A stretch of DNA of 18,736 nucleotides, taken from the NCBI GenBank assembly GCA_025350985.1, contig JANXWU010000477.1, positions 1-18,736 on the forward strand, read 5' to 3'. Shown here in pieces: positions 14,254-18,736 of the stretch. Numbering within the stretch: the first letter of the stretch is position 1; every line of letters starts with the position of its first letter. A model generated the notes under the pieces. The model worked only from the letters and a program-made list of their open reading frames with translations, was not told where the DNA came from and searched no databases. The DNA comes from Spartobacteria bacterium (GTDB lineage Bacteria; Verrucomicrobiota; Verrucomicrobiia; Chthoniobacterales; Chthoniobacteraceae). The position numbers and the translations under genes are program-made.

Positions 14254-15108
14254 TCAAAACGTCACCACGAAAAGCTGGTCCAGCGCGGCCATCAGTGCCC
14301 ATTTCTGGCCGACAAAAATCAACACGCAGTCATCGACTCTCGCGCCGGCTTGGGCGACGACGGTGCCGCCGGATGCGGTGGATTTGAACTCGAGTGCGGT
14401 CGATCCGGCGACGGAGCGGGCAGTGATTTTCCACGGGCGCGGCGGCGGATTGCGGTCGCCGATGGATTTTTTCAGCGGCGGTAAATTTGGATAATCGGCG
14501 GGGGCGAGCGTGTAGCGCTGCAAGTCGATTTTGGAATAGTTCGCCTTGCCAAGTTTGTAGCTCCAGAGCTTGCCCCACGGGTCGAGCCGCAGCGCATCGG
14601 GGATGTCCTTTGTCACCGCGTCCAGCGACGGTGGGAAATCCACTTTGTCGCCGTAATATTTTCGCAGCACGACATCGATTTGCGTCGCCTCCGCGCGGGC
14701 GAGCCAGAGGCGCGCTCGCTCGCGGATGGTGGCGGCGATCACGTCGTCGCCAGCGAGCGCGGCCAATTTTTTCAAGTCCGCAAGCCAGGCGGATTCGGGG
14801 GCTGCGGAAATGATTTGCAGGAAGACCTTTTGAAAATCGACGGCGGGTTGCAGAGGCGGCGGGAGGCTGGCGGCGTTCGTGGCGAGCGTGCTGAGTTGTT
14901 GCGCCAGCACCGCGGGGTCGCGCGGTGCCTTGAGGTTGGCAGGCCAGACATCAGATGGATTGCCCGCGAGTGATGCCAAGGCCGTTAGGGCCAGGAAGGC
15001 GAACATCGAACACCGAACATCGAACGCCCAACGTCGAAGGACGGAAGCGGTGCGAGGCGAAATACTCTTTCGGTGTTCAGAGTTCGAGGTTCGGAGTTCG
15101 AGATTCAT
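14254..15108 (-). CDS. Exported protein of unknown function with pseudopilin-like segment
   Basis: 284 aa from ATG 15108, supported by GGGAG eight bases upstream. The first ~35 codons are made of a heptamer inverted repeat. A signal-peptide-like segment MFAFLALTALASLAG follows directly at residues 35-49, so an alternative start at ATG 15006 would give a normal signal peptide. The mature part is helical to about residue 150. It then has KYYGDKVDFPPSLDAVTKDI and LRLDPWGKLWSYKLGK (about 150-188). This recalls the C-terminal part of GspG-like major pseudopilins, where a PPSL...DPWG...Y pattern is common. The N-terminal prepilin motif of those proteins is absent, so it is not a pseudopilin itself. 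It lies 50 bases downstream of the MFS gene on the same strand and may be co-transcribed. Function unknown. Confidence 0.72.
   Translation of the reverse strand: MNLELRTSNSEHRKSISPRTASVLRRWAFDVRCSMFAFLALTALASLAGNPSDVWPANLKAPRDPAVLAQQLSTLATNAASLPPPLQPAVDFQKVFLQIISAAPESAWLADLKKLAALAGDDVIAATIRERARLWLARAEATQIDVVLRKYYGDKVDFPPSLDAVTKDIPDALRLDPWGKLWSYKLGKANYSKIDLQRYTLAPADYPNLPPLKKSIGDRNPPPRPWKITARSVAGSTALEFKSTASGGTVVAQAGARVDDCVLIFVGQKWALMAALDQLFVVTF
15001..15108. repeat. Heptamer inverted repeat (GAACNYC type) forming the 5' end of a gene
   Basis: On the plus strand 15001-15024 reads as tandem 7-base units GAACATC, GAACACC, GAACATC. Bases 15069-15092 are its inverted counterpart, with 4 mismatches over 24 bases. 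Further units continue on both sides (to about 15039 and 15108), with 44 bases between the core arms. It coincides with the first 35 codons of the minus-strand gene starting at 15108. The same architecture, with CAAC-type heptamers, occurs at 17934-18041. Confidence 0.85.
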
Positions 15109-15116
15109 TTGAGGAA

Positions 15117-15121
15117 CTCCC
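15117..15121 (-). promoter_or_regulatory. Ribosome binding site for the repeat-initiated gene
   Basis: GGGAG on the minus strand lies eight bases before ATG 15108. It favours a start inside the heptamer repeat over the internal ATG at 15006, so the repeat is probably translated. Confidence 0.55.
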
Positions 15122-15158
15122 AAGTCTGCGGGCTCGCACTGCGCGAGATTTGCCGCCG

Positions 15159-16577
15159 CTACCCCTCCGGCATGGGCCGGCCTTTGGTTTCCGGCAGAAA
15201 CGGCAGCGCGGCGATGCCGACGAGATAAACGAGGCTCATCCAGCAGGCGGCGGAGCGGAAGGCGTCGAGTTTCGCTGCGGTGATCGCAGCTTTGCTCGCG
15301 CCGATTCCCAAGGCGGCGGTCGCGGTGAGCGCGAGCGCGGCCTGAAGTTTCCCCAGCGTGATCGGGCCGGTGGCGGCGATGAAGCGTCCGACGTTGTAGC
15401 AAAAGCTCGTGCCGGTGCTGCGCAAGCGCGTGGGGAAAAGTTCCGGCAGATAAATGGCGAAGCCAGCGAAGAGCGACATCTGGCAGAAGCCCATGATCGG
15501 CGTGAGCACGAAGATGTGCCACGGCTCGGAGAGGAGCTTGAACAGCGCGACGGTGCTCAGGCTCGCGGCGACCGACGCGACGGCGAAGACTGGCTTGCGC
15601 CCGTACACGCGCGCCGCCTTCGTGAACACGAGCATCCCGGCGAACGCGCCGATGTTTTGCATCATCAAATTCACACCGGTCCAGATCAGCTTCATGCCGC
15701 CCTGCTTGTCGGCCGGGACGCCCTGTTGCGTGAGCAGTTTGCCGATCACGTCATTCACCAACTCCGGGCTGAAGAAGCCGATGCCCCAGACGCCGATGAC
15801 GCCAGCCACGCAGAGCATCATCCCGAAGAGCGCGTTCTTCCGCCAACGAGCTTCTCCGAAAAGTGAAACGTAGGAGCCGAAGCGGACGCCGGTGGCGCGG
15901 CCTTCTTCGCGCGCCTTCACCCACTTGTCGGGTTCTTTCAGGCGCATCTGTAAAAAGACACACATGAAGGCGGGCAGCGAGCCGACGAGAAACATCAGTT
16001 TCCACGCGCTGCTCGCGCCGGGTGTCGTGGTTTGATGCCAGCCGATGGCGACAGCGATGAGGCTGGCGGCGACATTGCCGACGGCGGAGAGAGCCTGCAA
16101 GACGCCGAGGGCGCTGGGACGCGAGCGGTCGGGCAATCCATCGGCGACGAGGGCCACGGCGAGACCGAACACGCCGCCGACGCCGAGGCCGGTGATGAAA
16201 CGATAAACGCCGAACTGAAAAACGGTTTGCGACAACGCCGAGAGGCCGGTGAAAACGGAATAGAGCAGCACGGTGAGCGTGAGTGTTTTCGCCCGGCCAA
16301 TGCGATCGCCGACCGCGCCGAAAATCAGGCCGCCCGTCGCCCAGCCCGCGATGAAGACGGCGGTGGCGTTACTGCCGAGTGTCTTGAGCACTTCGTCGGC
16401 GGTGCCCGGTGGCATGAGCGCCTTGATCGCCGGGCCGCGCGCGAGATTGAAAAGCTGCTGGTCGAGGCAGTCGAACAGCCACGCGAGCGAGGCCATGGAG
16501 AAGACGAACCAGTGATAGGGAGTCAGTTCTTGATGCCAACGCGGAGTGGAGGAAGTGACGGGGACGCTGGAGGACAT
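15159..16577 (-). CDS. MFS transporter (sugar/organic-acid symporter-like)
   Basis: 472 aa from ATG 16577, with about 12 hydrophobic segments. The loop between TM2 and TM3 carries the MFS signature GDRIGRAKTL (residues 90-99). The second half has the related YGRKPVFAV, and LPELFPTRLRSTGTS lies before a late membrane helix. The latter is typical of the sugar-porter and aromatic-acid/proton symporter branches of the family. It should sit in the inner membrane and move a small solute with protons. The substrate is not readable from the sequence, though WLFDCLDQQLFN in TM1 is conspicuously polar. A longer reading from 16775 has no membrane-protein character at its start and overlaps the divergent gene, so it is rejected. 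The 284-aa unknown gene follows 50 bases downstream. Confidence 0.9.
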   Translation of the reverse strand: MSSSVPVTSSTPRWHQELTPYHWFVFSMASLAWLFDCLDQQLFNLARGPAIKALMPPGTADEVLKTLGSNATAVFIAGWATGGLIFGAVGDRIGRAKTLTLTVLLYSVFTGLSALSQTVFQFGVYRFITGLGVGGVFGLAVALVADGLPDRSRPSALGVLQALSAVGNVAASLIAVAIGWHQTTTPGASSAWKLMFLVGSLPAFMCVFLQMRLKEPDKWVKAREEGRATGVRFGSYVSLFGEARWRKNALFGMMLCVAGVIGVWGIGFFSPELVNDVIGKLLTQQGVPADKQGGMKLIWTGVNLMMQNIGAFAGMLVFTKAARVYGRKPVFAVASVAASLSTVALFKLLSEPWHIFVLTPIMGFCQMSLFAGFAIYLPELFPTRLRSTGTSFCYNVGRFIAATGPITLGKLQAALALTATAALGIGASKAAITAAKLDAFRSAACWMSLVYLVGIAALPFLPETKGRPMPEG

Positions 16578-16749
16578 GAGGGCGCGAAGTTTGCCTGAGC
16601 GAGGCGGGATTACAAGACCCGAAGCGTGCGGCTTTGGCCAGTTTTGGAAAACCCGGTGGAACCTTTTTTGCCCGCGTGTGTCCAAACTCGCGCCACCGAT
16701 TTGGCGAATCCCTTTTCGCAGACGCGCTCCAATCCTCGCCCTCCATCTT
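16578..16749. promoter_or_regulatory. Divergent intergenic region, MFS transporter and secreted DUF4139-like gene
   Basis: 172 bases between divergent starts (16577 minus, 16750 plus) should contain both promoters. A small palindrome GTTTTGGAAAAC (16641-16652) is the only symmetric site noticed. Clear -35/-10 boxes were not identified. Confidence 0.3.
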
Positions 16750-17931
16750 ATGAAAAACTCGATTCTTCTTTGCACTCTCGCCTGGTTCTTCGCGGCTCAA
16801 TTTGCGGACGCCCGCGTCAAACTCGTGGCGATCCCGGAACGGGCGCGCGTCGTCGTGTCGCTCACCAATCCCGACGCCACGCTGGTCGAGGAGGAGCGCA
16901 TCCTTGTTTTGCAAAAGGGAGTCAACCAGGTCGATTTCGCGTGGGCGGGGGTGAACATCGACGCGACCTCGATTCAGCCGCGCATGATGACCGACCCGGA
17001 CAAGGTGATTGTGCTCAACACGAGCTATCCGCCGAGTGAAAACGCGCTGGTGTGGGAGATCGCCAGCCCGGACGCGCGCGAGCAGCGGGTGCGGATTTCG
17101 TATCTGCTTTCGGGGTTGAATCGCGAGGTCGTTTACAAGGCGGTCGCGGAGTCGAACGAGACGACTTTGACGCTGCGGAACTATTTGCGGCTGCGCAATA
17201 ATTCGGGCGAGGATTTGACCGACGCGGAGCTGAACATCGGCTACGGCGCGACTTTTAAAAAGACCATCGCAAACGAGGAGGTGCTGGAAATGCAAAGCGA
17301 GCGCACGGAGACGCTGCCGATGCAAAAAGTGCTGACGTGGGACGCGGCGCAGCTTCCGTGGGATCCCGAGTATGAGAAGAAAACGGTCGGCATTCCGTTG
17401 AGCTATGTGATCAAGAACGACAAAGCCTCGAAGCTGGGCGAACACACGCTGCTGCCGGGCAAGGCGCGCATTTTCATCAAGACCAAGGAACAGGCCGAGG
17501 AAGGAAAACCGGCGGGCGAGGGGGTGGCGTTCACGGGCGAGGATTGGGCGACGCTGACGCCGGTGGATCGGGAGCTGAAGCTGTTCATCGGGCAGAGCCG
17601 GGACGTGAAAGTCGTGCAGCGGAAGATGAAGGACGACCGGGCGAACATCCGCCGCAACCGCTCCAATCACGACGTGATGTGGGACACGGACGAGGGATTC
17701 AAGATCGAGGTGGAAAACTTCAAGAAAACAGCGGCGAACCTGGTGATCGTCGAGCACATCCCGGGCTACTGGAAGATGGCGCAGTCGTCGGTGCCGTTCG
17801 TGAAAAAGGACGCGTTCACGATCGAGTATCATTTAACGCTGCCGCCGGAATCGACGGGCGCGAAGAAGACGACGGTGACGTTCGATCTGCATCATCTCAA
17901 CGTGCAGGGAAATGAACCCGCGAGTTACTGA
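16750..17931 (+). CDS. Secreted DUF4139-like (mucoidy-inhibitor-A-like) protein
   Basis: 393 aa from ATG 16750. A signal peptide MKNSILLCTLAWFFAAQFADA probably ends at Ala21, giving a mature N-terminus RVKLVAIPERAR. The protein is beta-rich without membrane helices. Key stretches are LVLQKGVNQVDFAWAGVNID, ISYLLSGLNREVVYKA and LRLRNNSGEDLTDAELNIGY. The pattern KGVN..DF.W, then YLLSGL, then NNSGEDL, matches what I recall of DUF4139 / mucoidy-inhibitor-A-like proteins. Function in the family is poorly known. It acts in the periplasm or is surface-exposed. A longer reading from 16546 lacks a signal sequence and is rejected. The next gene is a paralogue whose start lies one base after this stop (TGAGATG), so the two are probably co-translated. 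Confidence 0.82.
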   Translation: MKNSILLCTLAWFFAAQFADARVKLVAIPERARVVVSLTNPDATLVEEERILVLQKGVNQVDFAWAGVNIDATSIQPRMMTDPDKVIVLNTSYPPSENALVWEIASPDAREQRVRISYLLSGLNREVVYKAVAESNETTLTLRNYLRLRNNSGEDLTDAELNIGYGATFKKTIANEEVLEMQSERTETLPMQKVLTWDAAQLPWDPEYEKKTVGIPLSYVIKNDKASKLGEHTLLPGKARIFIKTKEQAEEGKPAGEGVAFTGEDWATLTPVDRELKLFIGQSRDVKVVQRKMKDDRANIRRNRSNHDVMWDTDEGFKIEVENFKKTAANLVIVEHIPGYWKMAQSSVPFVKKDAFTIEYHLTLPPESTGAKKTTVTFDLHHLNVQGNEPASY

Positions 17932-17932
17932 G

Positions 17933-18706
17933 ATGAACTTTCAACTTCCAACGTTCAACGTCCAACTTTCAACGGAAGATGCGTATCCGCGCACGCTTTT
18001 CATTAAACGTTGGATGTTGAAAGTTGAGCGTTGGACGTTGGCCTTTCTCTTCCTCGTTTCCGCCGCGACCGCCTCCGCCCGCATCAACGTCGTCACGCTG
18101 CCTGGCCGCGATTCGACGCAGCTCACGATTTACAATTCCGTCGATCTGACGATGGTTCGCGAGACGCGCAAGCTGACGTTCCGCAAAGGCGTGAACCGGC
18201 TCGAGTTTTCGTGGGCGAACACGCTGATCGATCCGACGTCCGTGGAGTTCCGAGCGGTGACGCACGCGGACGGTGTCGAAGTGCTCGACGCGAGCTTTCC
18301 GCCGCGCGTCGCCAACACGCTGGAGTGGCGGATTCAAAGCGAAATCGCGGGCGAGGTTGAAGTGGAGATTCGCTATTTCACGAGCGGGATTAGTTGGGCG
18401 GCGGATTACGTGGGCGAGGCAGCGCGGAACGAAAAGACGATGGATTTGTCGGGCTACGTGCGGGTGAACAATCACAGCGGCGAGGACTACGAGCACGCGC
18501 AGATTCGGCTGATCGTGGGCACGGTGCGGCTGGTGGAACAGGTGGCGGAACTGGCGCGCCGGGGCGCGAGGGACAAGTCCGGTCCGATGACGCGGACGCT
18601 GTCGGAACTGAGCGACGTAAAAAGGATCTACGGAGTGACATGTATCGACATGCGGGAAAAGCCGAAGGCGAGGGCGAGGAGTTTGCGAAACGCAAGGAGG
18701 TCGTGA
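17933..18706 (+). CDS. Secreted DUF4139-like paralogue, probably frameshifted at the 3' side
   Basis: 257 aa from ATG 17933, one base after the previous stop; ATG 17912 is an alternative in-frame start overlapping that gene. The first ~28 codons are a heptamer inverted repeat (NFQLPTFNVQLST, then KRWMLKVERW). They run into a signal-peptide core WTLAFLFLVSAATASA. The mature part parallels the upstream protein: LTFRKGVNRLEFSWANTLID, IRYFTSGISWAADYVGEA and VRVNNHSGEDYEHAQIRL. The frame stops at 18704-18706, and its last ~25 residues (ending MREKPKARARSLRNARRS) do not look like the family. In another frame, KEVVKESLSEYFLY continues to the window edge and fits the expected continuation. This points to a single-base frameshift, real or a sequencing error, near the AAAAA run at 18619-18623. 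Internal ATG 18014 is a third possible start. Confidence 0.75.
   Translation: MNFQLPTFNVQLSTEDAYPRTLFIKRWMLKVERWTLAFLFLVSAATASARINVVTLPGRDSTQLTIYNSVDLTMVRETRKLTFRKGVNRLEFSWANTLIDPTSVEFRAVTHADGVEVLDASFPPRVANTLEWRIQSEIAGEVEVEIRYFTSGISWAADYVGEAARNEKTMDLSGYVRVNNHSGEDYEHAQIRLIVGTVRLVEQVAELARRGARDKSGPMTRTLSELSDVKRIYGVTCIDMREKPKARARSLRNARRS
17934..18041. repeat. Heptamer inverted repeat (CAACNYY type) forming the 5' end of a gene
   Basis: The left arm contains tandem 7-base units TTTCAAC, TTCCAAC, GTTCAAC, GTCCAAC, TTTCAAC. The core 17948-17974 is inverted at 18015-18041 with about 4 mismatches over 27 bases, separated by 40 bases. It overlaps the first ~35 codons of the plus-strand gene starting at 17933. 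The layout (arms of 24-27 bases, loop of about 40-44) equals that of the repeat at 15001-15108, although the heptamer core differs (CAAC versus GAAC). Confidence 0.85.
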
Positions 18707-18736
18707 AGGAAAGCCTGTCGGAATATTTTCTCTACA
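18619..18736 (+). other. Frameshifted continuation of the DUF4139-like paralogue
   Basis: In the frame with codons at 18691, 18694 and so on, the sequence reads EEFAKRKEVVKESLSEYFLY up to the window end. This matches the style of the family core downstream of the DUF4139 N-terminal half, whereas the annotated frame ends in low-complexity basic residues. A one-base change within the A run at 18619-18623 would join the two frames. The exact shift point is uncertain. Confidence 0.55.

Noticed and set aside
15109..15522. Extension of the 284-aa protein to 15522
   Set aside because: It overlaps the MFS coding region in another frame, and a good ribosome binding site supports 15108.
14955..15866. 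Plus-strand open frame over the heptamer repeat and MFS gene
   Set aside because: It crosses two minus-strand genes with recognisable features and has Arg/Glu-rich shadow composition.
16641..16652. Palindrome GTTTTGGAAAAC as an operator between the divergent MFS and DUF4139-like genes
   Set aside because: A single short site with no regulator gene nearby; it could be chance.
16369..17832. 487-codon minus-strand open frame over the DUF4139-like gene and MFS start
   Set aside because: It has no domain pattern and overlaps two well-supported genes and a divergent promoter region.
1..18736. CRISPR array, tRNA or rRNA genes
   Set aside because: No regularly spaced direct repeats and no tRNA- or rRNA-like sequence were noticed. 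The only repeats are the REP and heptamer inverted elements.

Overview
The window (about 18.7 kb, GC-rich, densely coded) reads as chromosome of a Gram-negative bacterium. It has a TolC/adaptor/RND tripartite pump, many signal peptides and a DUF58/BatA-type von Willebrand (vWA) cluster. The best taxonomic guess is Verrucomicrobiota. This rests on two dispersed repeat classes that I associate with that phylum: GGTAGGGA-hairpin REP elements, and heptameric GAACNYC/CAACNYY inverted repeats that run into gene starts. The duplicated DUF4139-like exported proteins fit too. It is an inference from memory, not a search result.

Layout. (1) 1-4370, plus strand: the end of a TolC-family outer-membrane gene, then a periplasmic adaptor (4-bp overlap) and a 1052-aa RND pump of the CusA/CzcA type. 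(2) 4371-4815: a gene-free stretch with a dispersed-repeat remnant, a degraded gene fragment with an in-frame stop, and two inverted repeats. (3) 4816-6576: a compact restriction-modification module of lower GC. It holds a beta-class DNA methyltransferase with an N-terminal winged-helix-like domain, and a convergent PD-(D/E)XK endonuclease candidate overlapping it by 9 bp. A strong imperfect palindrome ends on the methyltransferase start codon. (4) 12844 down to 6651, minus strand: a DUF58 / BatA-vWA / vWA-GATase cluster. It is interrupted between its second and third genes by a REP-associated tyrosine transposase (RAYT) flanked by identical inverted REP units. A second REP pair lies between DUF58 and BatA-vWA. 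(5) 12968-15108: two convergent genes of unknown function, one secreted or membrane-anchored. (6) 16577 to 15159, minus: an MFS transporter. (7) 16750 to the end, plus: two tandem paralogous secreted DUF4139-like proteins, the second apparently frameshifted near the window edge.

How the parts work together. The first operon should export metals or drugs across both membranes. The DUF58/vWA genes probably form a membrane-associated complex with MIDAS metal-binding domains, usually paired with a MoxR AAA+ ATPase that is not present here. The RM module is a self-contained defence or selfish unit. The most unusual signals are the repeats. Five REP units, each with GTAG at the foot of a hairpin, surround the RAYT. 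Two heptamer inverted repeats supply the start codon and first ~35 codons of two unrelated exported-protein genes. No tRNA, rRNA or CRISPR array was seen.
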